From JBDTMC01 sp039934475 (GTDB taxonomy: Bacteria > Acidobacteriota > Terriglobia > Bryobacterales > Bryobacteraceae), in NCBI GenBank assembly GCA_039934475.1, contig JBDTMC010000076.1:1-22094 (forward strand): a stretch of 22,094 nt of DNA. Direction: 5' to 3'. Position numbers and translations under genes: made by a program. The notes under the pieces are model-generated. The model was not told the origin of the DNA. It did no database searches and worked only from the letters and a program-made list of their open reading frames with translations. This document shows positions 1 to 7,688 of this stretch, piece after piece; within the stretch, counting starts at the first letter, position 1, and the number at the start of each line of letters is the position of its first letter.

Positions 1-309
1 GGGCTTGGCTTTCTGGGTACCGGCGTGAATGGCAATCAAACCGGCCAGACCTTCAAGGTAACGTACACAGATGGCAGTAGCACTTCATTTGCGCAAAGTA
101 TGAGTAACTGGCAGACGCCGGCGAATTATCCGGGGGAAACCGTGGCAGCGACGACATCCTACCGGGACAAGAGCACAGGAGTGAAAGAGCTGCGAACGTT
201 TTACCTCTTTGGCTACATGATCGCGTTGGACAATACAAAGACAGTGCAGAGTTTCGTTTTGCCATCGAATAGCAACGCAATTGTTGTGGCCGCTACGCTG
301 ACGCAGTAA
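1..309 (+). CDS. C-terminal fragment of a secreted beta-rich protein (5' end outside window)
   Basis: The frame is open from the first base and ends at a TAA, so this is the last ~102 codons of a longer gene. The visible part is rich in Thr, Ser, Tyr and Gly with alternating hydrophobics (for example VNGNQTGQTFKVTYTDGSS and RTFYLFGYMIALDNTKTVQS), which is typical of a beta-sandwich module. From memory, similar C-terminal modules occur on acidobacterial secreted enzymes such as sedolisin-like peptidases and glycosidases, where they probably bind carbohydrate or surface. No catalytic motif lies in the visible part, so the enzyme upstream cannot be named. An internal ATG at 25 is not a likely start, because the similarity to the module begins before it. 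Confidence 0.6.
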   Translation, partial: GLGFLGTGVNGNQTGQTFKVTYTDGSSTSFAQSMSNWQTPANYPGETVAATTSYRDKSTGVKELRTFYLFGYMIALDNTKTVQSFVLPSNSNAIVVAATLTQ

Positions 310-430
310 CGCGAATCGACATGCGACGCTGGGATTGAGCGGCGCGGCTCGTCGGGGCATCGCGCACAAGCTGCAGGGATTGCAATAGTCCGCTACGCCC
401 GGCAAGGCTGCTTTAATAAGAGGAGCCAGC
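310..430. other. Intergenic leader of the nucleotide-sugar operon, with ribosome binding site
   Basis: These 121 bases hold no convincing gene or hairpin terminator. The only clear signal is AGGAG at 421-425, five bases before the ATG at 431, a good Shine-Dalgarno sequence that fixes the start of the GalU-like gene. No strong sigma-70 promoter was recognised. Confidence 0.5.
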
Positions 431-1294
431 ATGCAAATCATCAAAGCGGTTATCACAGCCGGTTCGCCGGCCCAGCGCGCGCTGCCGCTCCAAGCAATTG
501 TGGATAGTGACGGCACGTCGAAGCCGGTGCTCGCTATTCTGCTCGAAGACGTCACGCGCGCGGGAATTGAAGAGGTGGCGGTGATCGTCCCGCCGGGCGA
601 CGAGCCCGTATTCCGCGCGGCGCTGGGGCCGGCTCCCTGTAAGGTTGTTTTTATTCCGCAGGAAGGCCCGGCCGGATATGCCCAGGCGCTGTTGTGCGCG
701 CGGGAATTCGCAGGGGGTAAGTCCTTTCTCCATCTGGTTGGCGACCACCTCTTCGTGCGCTCCAAAGGAGCCAGTTGCGCCGGCCACCTGCTGCAAGCGG
801 CGGCCGAAGAGGACTGTTCGATCAGCCTTGTCCAACCGACGCGCGAAAACCTGCTGCCACGTTTTGGCACTATCGGCGGGCAGCCGGTCCGCAACCGCCC
901 GTACTTGTACAGCGTGGATAAGGTGATCGAAAAGCCCACTCCTACCGAAGCGGAACAGACCTTACTTGTTCCCGGCCTGCGCGCCGGTCACTACCTCTGT
1001 TTCTTCGGGATGCATGTGCTTACGCCGACGATCTTTGCTTACCTGGCGGAAGTAACGGCGAGCGCCAACGGCCCGCTTTCGCTATCAGCCGCTTTGAATC
1101 GCCTGGCGCGTGAAGAGAAGTATCTGGCATTGGAAGTCCCTGGTTGCCGCCGTTTCGACCTTGGCGCCCGGTATGGCGTTTTTAACGCTCAACTGGCCAT
1201 GGCGCTGGAAGGGCCCGATCGCGACGAAGTGCTGGCGGGCCTGTTGGACCTGGTTGCGAACCGCTTCGCCTTAGCGGAGACGGCAGCCGAATGA
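431..1294 (+). CDS. GalU-like sugar nucleotidyltransferase with degenerate glycine loop
   Basis: The 287-residue protein follows the GalU (UTP-glucose-1-phosphate uridylyltransferase) fold plan. An N-terminal strand KAVITAG is followed by GIEEVAVIV, then QEGPAGYAQALLCA, LVGDHLF (the Asp expected to hold the metal), VIEKPTP, and RRFDLGARYG near the C-terminus. In E. coli GalU the glycine loop reads AGLGTRMLPATKAIPKEM. Here the equivalent stretch is AGSPAQRALPLQAIVDSDG, so the G-x-G-T-R core and the following Lys are not conserved. From memory, acidobacterial and planctomycete relatives share the R-x-LPLQ part. Start: ATG with AGGAG five bases upstream. The gene overlaps the next by 4 bases (ATGA), so translation is probably coupled and the two products may act as one unit. 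It could be a UTP- or other NTP-dependent pyrophosphorylase, or a catalytically weak partner subunit; the substrate is unknown. Confidence 0.75.
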   Translation: MQIIKAVITAGSPAQRALPLQAIVDSDGTSKPVLAILLEDVTRAGIEEVAVIVPPGDEPVFRAALGPAPCKVVFIPQEGPAGYAQALLCAREFAGGKSFLHLVGDHLFVRSKGASCAGHLLQAAAEEDCSISLVQPTRENLLPRFGTIGGQPVRNRPYLYSVDKVIEKPTPTEAEQTLLVPGLRAGHYLCFFGMHVLTPTIFAYLAEVTASANGPLSLSAALNRLAREEKYLALEVPGCRRFDLGARYGVFNAQLAMALEGPDRDEVLAGLLDLVANRFALAETAAE

Positions 1295-4200
1295 GCGTGC
1301 TTGTCGATGTCATCAAGTCCACGGATCCGAAGATCCGCAACAGTTCGCTGGACGGTTTCTGCCGCGCCGCTTCTTTGGACACGTTATTGGATGAGTGCGC
1401 GGAATTGGAGGCTTTTAGACGGCGCGGCGACAACCTTTATGAGAACGTGCGCGCGCTGTTTTTCCTATACTCGATCCATCGATTCCATGTGCCGGATCGG
1501 GTGAGACCGAACGGCGCTTTTATCCCGTTTGATGCCTTTGATCACCTCATCAACAGACGCTTCGAAGAAGCCATACGCGCCTTTCACGAGATCAGGCGGG
1601 CCACCGGGCTGTCACCCGCGCTGGCGAGTGGTTTCGCTGCCGCGTACCGCGGACTCGCCTTCCAGACGCTAAGCAATCAGGTGCGGCGGAGCGTGCGCTC
1701 TGTGCGGGGCAATCAGTGGATGTTCCGGGCCGGCCACCCGGCTGATTTCCCGCTGCGGCTGCGGCCGGAGCTGCTTGCACCTTGCGCCGAGACGGGCCTC
1801 TTTCCGCTGCTGGCGGAATCGACTCCCGTACGCATGGACCTGAGTCATAGCGGTTGGAGCGACATCTTCTTCCTCGGGATGGATTTTCCCGAGGGCGCGC
1901 GGGTCCTGAATATTTCCATTGACCTGGCCGTGCGCGGTTCCGGCGCCTCGCCCCAACCACCCGTGGAAGCGTATCTGCGGGTAATCGACGAGCCGGTTCT
2001 GCGGCTGACAAGCGTGGATCTGGAAGCCACTACCGATGTCGCCACGATCGACGAGGTTTTTGACTTTGCACGCGACTATCTGGGGCTGTTGAAGGCCGCT
2101 GTGATTGCGAGCGGGCTGATTCCATCGGGCATGGAGGGCGGCCGCCACACGCTGGCGGATGTATTTACGCGACTCATCGGTAAGCCTGGCTATGGGCTGG
2201 AGATCGTAAGTAAAGTGAACGGCATTCCCAAGGGTTCGCGCCTTGCCGTATCGACCAACTTACTGGCCTGCCTGATCAGCGCATGCATGCGAGCGACTGG
2301 ACAAGCGGCGAGCCTGACGGGCGGGCTTACCGAACCCGAACGCCGCATTGTGGCGGCGCGGGCCATTCTTGGCGAATGGCTTGGCGGTTCCGGTGGCGGC
2401 TGGCAGGATTCCGGCGGCGTTTGGCCGGGCATCAAACTGATTGAAGGAGTGGCCGCGGGCGAAGGCGATCCGGAGTTCGGCATCAGCCGCGGTTGCCTGT
2501 TGCCGCGCCATCGCATTCTGGCGTCAGGCGAAGTTTCACCTGAGGCGCGCCGGCGCCTGCAAGAAAGCCTGGTTCTTGTTCATGGGGGCATGGCGCAGGA
2601 CGTCGGACCGATTTTGGAAATGGTCACTGAGCGCTATCTTCTGCGTTCGGAGGCCGAATGGACGGGGCGCCTGGAGGCAATGTCCCTGCTGGACGAGGTG
2701 GTCGCCAACCTGAAGCAAGGCGACATACGGGCGCTGGGACGCACGACGCATCGTAACTTCGATGGGCCGATCCAGACCATCATCCCGTGGGCGGGTAATT
2801 ACTATACGCAAGCTTTGATCGACGCGGCGGCGAAATCGTTTGGCGACGCTTTCTGGGGCTTCTGGATGCTGGGCGGAATGGCGGGTGGCGGCATGGGATT
2901 CATCTTCGACCCGAGCGCCAAACTACAGGCGCAGGAGCGTATGGGTGAGATGATGTCGGGCCTGAAACGGCGCCTGGAACACGCTGTGCCGTTCGCTATG
3001 GAACCAGTGGTGTATGACTTCGCGATCAATGAGCGCGGCACTTGGGCGGACCTTCGCCAAGGCACCGAGGCGATAATGCCGGAGCGCTATTACGCGCTGA
3101 CTGTGCCGGCGTTGCTACGACGTGAAACGCGGACGCTGCCGGCCGCCCGGCGTGCCGAACTCGACGCCTTCGGTACCGCTTGCCGGACGAACCCAGCGCT
3201 GAGCGGGATGGTGCAGACGCTGTTCGATTACCTTGTTCCGCGCGGCCAGGAGAGCGCCGGCGGAGCAAGCAATGTGTACGCGGTTCTCGATGAATTGGGC
3301 TTCGACCGAGCGCAACACGAGCAGATTCGCGCCGATTTACGGGCTGGCCGGATCGGTCTTGCGCAAAACCGCTTGCCCGCCGGAACGAGCATTGAAGACG
3401 TTGCTGAGGGCGAGGTGCTGCACGCGGCCGGGGTCATCCCTGCGAGGGTGAAGAGTATAGGGCTCGACGCCATGCACGATGGCCAAGTGGCGATAGTTAC
3501 TCTGGCTGGGGGCGTAGGCAGCCGCTGGACGCGGGGCGCCGGAGTGGTGAAGGCTTTGAACCCGTTCTGCCGCATGGCGGGCGGGCATCGCAGCTTCCTC
3601 GAAGTCCATTTCGCGAAGAGCCGGCAAACCGGACGGCTGGCCGGCCGTGCCGTGCCGCATGTCATTACGACCAGCTATCTTACTCATCAGCCGGTGGAGA
3701 ACTTTCTGTCAGCGGAGAATTATTACGGATACACGGGGCCTGTTTATCTTTCACCCGGACGGAGCGTTGGCCTGCGTTTGGTTCCCATGGTGCGCGACCT
3801 GCGTTATGCGTGGGAGGAGATGCCGCAGCAGCGTTTGGATGAGCAGAAAGAGAAGGTACGCGACAGTGTGCGCGCCGCGTTGATGGGCTGGGCCAAGGGG
3901 CGCGGCGAAGGCAGCGATTACACGGAGAACCTGCCGCTGCAGTGCCTGCATCCGGTTGGGCATTGGTTCGAAGTCCCCAACCTGCTACTGAATGGAACGT
4001 TGCAGCGGCTGCTTGCCGAGTATCCCAAGTTGCGCTACCTGATGGTGCACAACGTGGACACGCTAGGCGCGAATATCGATCCCGGGATTCTGGGGCTGCA
4101 GATCGATTCGGGAGCGGGAATCGCCTTTGAGGTGGTGGACCGCAATGTAGATGACCGGGGTGGCGGGCTGGCCCGGATCGATGGACGCCCGCAAATCATT

Positions 4201-4611
4201 GAGGGTCTCGCGTTGCCCAACGAAGAGATCGAATTCCAACTGACTTACTACAATAGCGGGACGTCGTGGATCGACATAGAGTACTTACTCGGCCTGTTCG
4301 ATTTAACACGCGCGACCTTGAGCAACGCAGCGGTGGTGGCCGAGCGGGTGCGGACACTGACCGCCCGCATTCCTACCTACGTCGCGTTGAAGGACGTTAA
4401 AAAGCGGTGGGGGAAGGGGCAGGAAGACATTTATCCGGTGGCCCAATTCGAGAAACTGTGGGGCGACGTCACCGGCCTGCCTGGGGCGCGCTGCCAATAC
4501 CTTGCGGTCTCACGGCAGCGCGGCCAGCAGCTGAAGGAACCGGCCCAGATTGATGGCTGGTTCCGCGACGGTTCCGCCGCCCACGTAGAGTCACTCTGCG
4601 ATTGGACTTAG
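1291..4611 (+). CDS. Fucokinase-like GHMP kinase fused to UDPGP-type nucleotide-sugar pyrophosphorylase
   Basis: This 1106-residue protein appears to join two steps of nucleotide-sugar synthesis. Residues ~170-540 carry GHMP kinase motifs of the fucokinase branch: RMDLSHSGWSD (181-191), IPKGSRLAVSTNLLA (312-326, phosphate loop), GGGWQDSGG (368-376) and GGMAGGGMGF (528-537). Residues ~730-1050 carry a UDPGP-type domain with LAGGVGSRW followed by VVK (738-754), then NVDTLGANIDP as the probable sugar/metal segment. The first ~170 residues are helical and not recognised. The usual GHMP loop is GSGLG-x-S; here it is GSRLAVS, so ATP binding may differ. Kinase-first, pyrophosphorylase-last is the reverse of Bacteroides FKP and plant FKGP. 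The start overlaps the GalU-like gene by ATGA, and the end lies 5 bases from the convergent blaR1. Likely role (inference): phosphorylate a free sugar and convert it to an NDP-sugar. Databases may name it UTP-glucose-1-phosphate uridylyltransferase from the C-terminal domain alone. Confidence 0.75.
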   Translation: MSVLVDVIKSTDPKIRNSSLDGFCRAASLDTLLDECAELEAFRRRGDNLYENVRALFFLYSIHRFHVPDRVRPNGAFIPFDAFDHLINRRFEEAIRAFHEIRRATGLSPALASGFAAAYRGLAFQTLSNQVRRSVRSVRGNQWMFRAGHPADFPLRLRPELLAPCAETGLFPLLAESTPVRMDLSHSGWSDIFFLGMDFPEGARVLNISIDLAVRGSGASPQPPVEAYLRVIDEPVLRLTSVDLEATTDVATIDEVFDFARDYLGLLKAAVIASGLIPSGMEGGRHTLADVFTRLIGKPGYGLEIVSKVNGIPKGSRLAVSTNLLACLISACMRATGQAASLTGGLTEPERRIVAARAILGEWLGGSGGGWQDSGGVWPGIKLIEGVAAGEGDPEFGISRGCLLPRHRILASGEVSPEARRRLQESLVLVHGGMAQDVGPILEMVTERYLLRSEAEWTGRLEAMSLLDEVVANLKQGDIRALGRTTHRNFDGPIQTIIPWAGNYYTQALIDAAAKSFGDAFWGFWMLGGMAGGGMGFIFDPSAKLQAQERMGEMMSGLKRRLEHAVPFAMEPVVYDFAINERGTWADLRQGTEAIMPERYYALTVPALLRRETRTLPAARRAELDAFGTACRTNPALSGMVQTLFDYLVPRGQESAGGASNVYAVLDELGFDRAQHEQIRADLRAGRIGLAQNRLPAGTSIEDVAEGEVLHAAGVIPARVKSIGLDAMHDGQVAIVTLAGGVGSRWTRGAGVVKALNPFCRMAGGHRSFLEVHFAKSRQTGRLAGRAVPHVITTSYLTHQPVENFLSAENYYGYTGPVYLSPGRSVGLRLVPMVRDLRYAWEEMPQQRLDEQKEKVRDSVRAALMGWAKGRGEGSDYTENLPLQCLHPVGHWFEVPNLLLNGTLQRLLAEYPKLRYLMVHNVDTLGANIDPGILGLQIDSGAGIAFEVVDRNVDDRGGGLARIDGRPQIIEGLALPNEEIEFQLTYYNSGTSWIDIEYLLGLFDLTRATLSNAAVVAERVRTLTARIPTYVALKDVKKRWGKGQEDIYPVAQFEKLWGDVTGLPGARCQYLAVSRQRGQQLKEPAQIDGWFRDGSAAHVESLCDWT

Positions 4612-4616
4612 GTTCG

Positions 4617-6086
4617 CTACAGCAAGCGAAAGTTTACTTCGACATTTGCGCGAACCGGGACTGGCTGGTTCGCGGAGTCGCGAGCAGGTTTGAAGACCCA
4701 TTCCTTCACGGCTTGCACCGCTCGTTGATCGAGGCCTAAACCAGCCGGCCGGAGCACCTTGACGTCGCGCGGCAGGCCGTCCAAGCCGACCACTATGGAA
4801 AGGAGCACAGTACCTTCGAGCTTCGCCGCGCGCGCCTCGGCGGAATAGGCCGGTTCCTGTTTCTTTTGGATCAGGGGCGCCTGGATGCCGTCGCCTATTC
4901 TTTTGATGGCAGGTTCCGAATCATCAAGGGCAACAGCTGGAATCCGATCAAGGGCCAGTTTGCCCTTCTGCCGCGTCTCCGCTGCCTCCGCGTCGCGGCC
5001 CTGGTCTGTGAGCATACGGCCATACATCATGGTTGTATTCCGCACGCGAATGGGATCGGTCTCGCTGTCGAGGGACTCCTTGAAATAGCGCTCGGCGGCG
5101 GCGGGGTCGTTGGGAGCCGTGAGGACTCCTAGAATGTGGGCGGTGCGTGCGAGGACCTGCCGATTGCCAGTGGCTCTTGCTACCGCCAAGACGTTCTCAA
5201 ACACTTTCGCACCGGGCTTATCGGCCAAGACCGCGCTATAGTACAGGGCGTCTGCGTAGGAGGCGTCGGAAGGTGCGGACTGGCGCAAGACCTCGACAGC
5301 GCGGGCGAACATCGATGTTGCCGAACTTTCGTCTCCCGCGTCGGAGTAGGCCTTTCCCGCCGTGACGAGGGCCTGGCCAAACGCTACTGAATTTGGCCCG
5401 CCGCTCCGCTCGGCGGCGCGCAATCGATCCAACGCAGCGTTGACGGACAGCGTGTCGTCTTTGGTTTGGGCGGCTAGGGGCCGCAGGCCCGCCACCGTCA
5501 TCACCAGCAACAAGGTCGCGCCCACCGCCACGAGGCAGGCTCGTGGGTTGAAACCGCGCCGATCGCGTGCGCCGTCGAGGATCGCCAACAGCCGTCCCTC
5601 GAGTTCTCGCGGCCGGGCCATCGTTGCGGCTTCGCACAAGCGGGGCCGGGCGAGGGAGCGGGCGATGTGCAGCAGGCTTTCGGCATACCCCTGCGCTTCC
5701 AGGCCGGCTCGCAACACAGCGTCGTCGGCCGCCATTTCCCGTAGCTGCAGAGTTCGGCGGCGCGCCAGCCATATGAGCGGATTCGGCCAGTACACTGCGC
5801 AGGAGAGCGTGGTCAGCAACTGCCACAGCAAATCATGGCGACGCACGTGGGCCAGTTCGTGTTGCACGACCGCGCTCAAACGCTCTGGCTCCCACTCCAG
5901 GGATTCGGTGGGAAGCAAGATGATGGGCCGCAGTAACCCGACGGTCATCGGCATCAGGGACTGCGACGTCAAGAGGACTTGTGTGCCCTCCACCATTGCC
6001 GGTGTGCCATACCTCCGCAACCGGTGCGCGGTCCCTAAAGCGACCGCCAGGCGCATCAGTGCAAGCCCAAATCCGATAGCCCACAC
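4617..6086 (-). CDS. blaR1: BlaR1-like M56 zinc peptidase sensor with C-terminal TonB-like domain (main part of a frameshifted gene)
   Basis: This frame holds most of a BlaR1/MecR1-family membrane sensor. Residues 76-80 are HELAH, the zinc-binding motif of M56 peptidases, followed by a hydrophobic segment and REMAADDAVL with the third ligand region. A transmembrane helix (about VGATLLLVMTVAGL) leads to an outer domain with helical TPR-like repeats, then a TonB C-terminal domain in the last ~85 residues (GTVLLSIVVGLDG, DQRAVQAVKEWVFKPA). There is no penicillin-binding sensor domain, so the signal is probably not a beta-lactam. The family works by cleaving the partner repressor BlaI, whose gene lies directly upstream. 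The GTG at 6086 is probably not a natural start. The frame stays open back to 6180, and the missing N-terminal helices are encoded in another frame (separate entry). The gene is therefore either broken or affected by a one-base sequence error. Confidence 0.8.
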   Translation of the reverse strand: MWAIGFGLALMRLAVALGTAHRLRRYGTPAMVEGTQVLLTSQSLMPMTVGLLRPIILLPTESLEWEPERLSAVVQHELAHVRRHDLLWQLLTTLSCAVYWPNPLIWLARRRTLQLREMAADDAVLRAGLEAQGYAESLLHIARSLARPRLCEAATMARPRELEGRLLAILDGARDRRGFNPRACLVAVGATLLLVMTVAGLRPLAAQTKDDTLSVNAALDRLRAAERSGGPNSVAFGQALVTAGKAYSDAGDESSATSMFARAVEVLRQSAPSDASYADALYYSAVLADKPGAKVFENVLAVARATGNRQVLARTAHILGVLTAPNDPAAAERYFKESLDSETDPIRVRNTTMMYGRMLTDQGRDAEAAETRQKGKLALDRIPAVALDDSEPAIKRIGDGIQAPLIQKKQEPAYSAEARAAKLEGTVLLSIVVGLDGLPRDVKVLRPAGLGLDQRAVQAVKEWVFKPARDSANQPVPVRANVEVNFRLL

Positions 6087-6373
6087 TGCGACGAGCGAAG
6101 GGAAGCCGGAGCGCGCCGGCGCCGCTGACGTTGCCGCGACGGGCGTGGCGCCTGGATCGCCTCCACGCGAGCGAGGATTTCACCCGCCGCGCCGCCCACG
6201 TGCGGCAACTTCCACGCCGGCGCGAAGCCGGTTGTAAGCGGCAAGACCAGCGTGCCAAGTACGGCGGACGTCCACACCAAATGACGAAGTGAAGCCGAAG
6301 CACGAACCATAAAGCGGTCCACAACAGCCGCGGCTAAAAGCAGAATTGTTGCTCCCAAAAAGAGTGCGATCAT
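6056..6373 (-). pseudogene. blaR1: N-terminal membrane part of blaR1, separated by a frameshift
   Basis: From the ATG at 6373 this frame encodes a typical M56 N-terminus: helix IALFLGATILLLAAAVVD, then RASASLRHLVWTSAVLGTLVLPL, then GGAAGEILARVEAIQA. After about base 6145 the frame turns into Arg/Pro/Gln-rich nonsense. The neighbouring frame carries on with ATPVAATSAAP, then FPSLVAVWAIGFGLALMRL, which is the expected next helix. That second frame has a TGA at 6180-6182, so the shift must lie between 6179 and about 6090, most simply one missing base near 6145. The ATG overlaps the blaI stop as ATGA, normal for intact blaI-blaR1 pairs. No recognisable slippery heptamer was seen, so programmed frameshifting is unlikely. 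Confidence 0.75.
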
Positions 6374-6759
6374 TTCTTTCCGTCCTTTCTCGTTCGATTG
6401 ATCATTTGCGTGAGCCTGTCCAGGTCTGCCTTGGTCAGCTTCGCCGCGGAATCGTCCAACAGCGCCGCTGCCGCTTCTGCTGGTGAGCCACTGAAAAATG
6501 TGTCGATGAGGTGCCGCAGGGCCGATCGCTTCGCGCTTTCCTGCGCCACCACCGGGGAGAAAACGTATTTCAAGCCGTCTTCTTCATGGCGGATGTGACC
6601 CTTCTCTTCGAGTATGCGAAGCAGACTGCGAACAGCGGAGTAACTGGGCGGGTCGGGTAAGGCTTCCAGCACATCGGCGGCGGTGGCGCGGCCGCGCTGG
6701 TAGAGGATGTCCATGATCTGCCGCTCACGGCGGCTGAGGTCCTGCTGATTTTTTAGCAT
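6370..6759 (-). CDS. blaI: BlaI/MecI-family winged-helix repressor
   Basis: The 129-residue protein has the length and layout of BlaI/MecI repressors. It contains LSRRERQIMDILYQRG, ATAADVLEAL and SYSAVRSLLRILEEKGHI (the recognition helix and start of the wing), HEEDGLKYVFSPVV, and a C-terminal helical dimer region ending at about residue 120. Such repressors bind short dyads as dimers and are inactivated by BlaR1 proteolysis. The dyads found at 6744-6781 overlap its own promoter and first codons, so it probably represses itself and blaR1. Start: ATG at 6759; the predicted leader is only about 7-8 bases and includes AGG. Regulated genes elsewhere in the genome cannot be judged from this window. 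Confidence 0.92.
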   Translation of the reverse strand: MLKNQQDLSRRERQIMDILYQRGRATAADVLEALPDPPSYSAVRSLLRILEEKGHIRHEEDGLKYVFSPVVAQESAKRSALRHLIDTFFSGSPAEAAAALLDDSAAKLTKADLDRLTQMINRTRKDGKK

Positions 6760-6781
6760 GTCTACCTGCTAAAAAATTAGC
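6744..6781 (-). promoter_or_regulatory. Two BlaI-type operator dyads forming a large inverted repeat
   Basis: Site 1 (6768-6781) reads GCTAAAAAATTAGC, a perfect dyad GCTAA-N4-TTAGC. Site 2 (6744-6757) reads GCTGATTTTTTAGC, the same dyad with one mismatch. Their starts are 24 bases apart, about 2.3 helical turns. The 15-base arms 6744-6758 and 6767-6781 are inverted copies of each other at 14 of 15 positions. Site 1 covers the predicted -10 box and site 2 covers codons 1-5 of blaI. This fits autorepression by a cooperatively bound BlaI; binding itself is inferred. Confidence 0.75.
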
Positions 6782-6802
6782 ACTAGTTCGAAATGGTGTC
6801 AA
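6774..6802 (-). promoter_or_regulatory. Sigma-70-type promoter of blaI-blaR1
   Basis: On the minus strand, TTGACA (6797-6802) is separated by exactly 17 bases from TAATTT (6774-6779). This is a near-consensus promoter, and its -10 element lies inside the operator dyad. Transcription would begin near 6766-6767, giving a leader of about 8 bases before the ATG at 6759. Confidence 0.75.
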
Positions 6803-6818
6803 GAGTTATTTGGAGGCC

Positions 6819-7679
6819 CTACTTTGCGTCGGTTTCCACGGGGAGCTCGCGCCGGGCACTCCAGTCCTGGAAGGAGCCGTCGTACATCTTCGGCTCCATG
6901 CCGAGGTAGCGTGCGACAAAGTAGATCACGGTGGCCTGCTGCCCGCGATGGCAATAGGAGACGGGCATCTTGCGGCCTGATGCGGCCTTCATCAGAGCGG
7001 CCAGATCGTCGCGCGAGCGGAAGTGTCTGCTGTCGTCGAGGAAAGTTGTATAGGGAGCGCTTTTCGCTCCCGGGATGCGCCCCGCGCGCGGCATGCCGCC
7101 GGCATTGGCGCCGCTATAGAATTCCGGCAGGCGCGCATCGACGATCTGACAGGACTCGTCTTTCAGACGGCTGTTGACCCACTCAGCCCCAACCACCACT
7201 TCGGGCCTGAGACGGGGCGTGAAGTGAGCGGGCACTACTTGCGGCGCGTCTGCGCTCAACTCGCGGCCTTCCGCTTTCCAGGCCGCGAGCCCGCCGTCAA
7301 GCATGGCCGCATGGTCGCCGAGTCCGAGGTAGTCGAGTGTGAACCAGACGCGGGTGGCAGACTGCACTGAATCATTGCCGGCATAAACGATAATTCGTGA
7401 GTGGTCTGTGATCCCGAGGCGCCCAAAGGCGGCGAGCAATGTATCCAAAGGCGGCAGCTCGAGTTGGAGGCCGTTCTCGCCCGTGATGGAAATATCCGGC
7501 AGCGTCACGAGGCGTGCTCCGGGAATGTGCCCGGCGCTATAGTCCTTGTCTGTGCCCACATGCAGGACCACGATGTCGCGCCCGCCCAGGTTTGATGCCA
7601 TCCAGGGCGTTGTCACCAGCATGTCGGTTGACGCAAACGCGGACGCGACAAGGCACAGGGCAAGGAAGGGAAGGCGCAT
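6819..7679 (-). CDS. Exported two-domain rhodanese-type sulfurtransferase
   Basis: The 286-residue protein starts with a short signal peptide (RLPFLALCLVASAFAS) and has two rhodanese modules. The first, inactive module contains YSAGHIPGARLVTLPD and ATRVWFTLDYLGLGDHAAML. The second contains RIPGAKSAPYTTFLDD and the active loop CHRGQQAT with Cys243. Rhodaneses such as SseA transfer sulfur from thiosulfate or 3-mercaptopyruvate; the loop is neither the CRKGVT nor the CGSGVT type, so the donor is uncertain. The gene begins 9 bases after the permease stop, so it is very likely the last gene of the ABC exporter operon. Its Shine-Dalgarno sequence GGAGG (7681-7685) sits only one base from the ATG, unusually close, which may lower translation. 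The export signal places it in the periplasm. Confidence 0.88.
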   Translation of the reverse strand: MRLPFLALCLVASAFASTDMLVTTPWMASNLGGRDIVVLHVGTDKDYSAGHIPGARLVTLPDISITGENGLQLELPPLDTLLAAFGRLGITDHSRIIVYAGNDSVQSATRVWFTLDYLGLGDHAAMLDGGLAAWKAEGRELSADAPQVVPAHFTPRLRPEVVVGAEWVNSRLKDESCQIVDARLPEFYSGANAGGMPRAGRIPGAKSAPYTTFLDDSRHFRSRDDLAALMKAASGRKMPVSYCHRGQQATVIYFVARYLGMEPKMYDGSFQDWSARRELPVETDAK

Positions 7680-7688
7680 ACCTCCAGG

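Noticed and set aside
85..939. Long open frame on the minus strand (284 codons)
   Set aside because: It lies across the GalU-like gene and the secreted-protein tail in the opposite direction, has no family motifs, and is the kind of shadow expected in GC-rich coding DNA.
6090..6180. Programmed ribosomal frameshift in blaR1
   Set aside because: No slippery heptamer or strong downstream structure was recognised; mutation or sequence error is simpler.
5362..6237. Plus-strand open frame of 291 codons opposite blaR1
   Set aside because: Composition is Arg/Ser/Ala-rich without motifs, while the opposite strand encodes HELAH and other M56 features.
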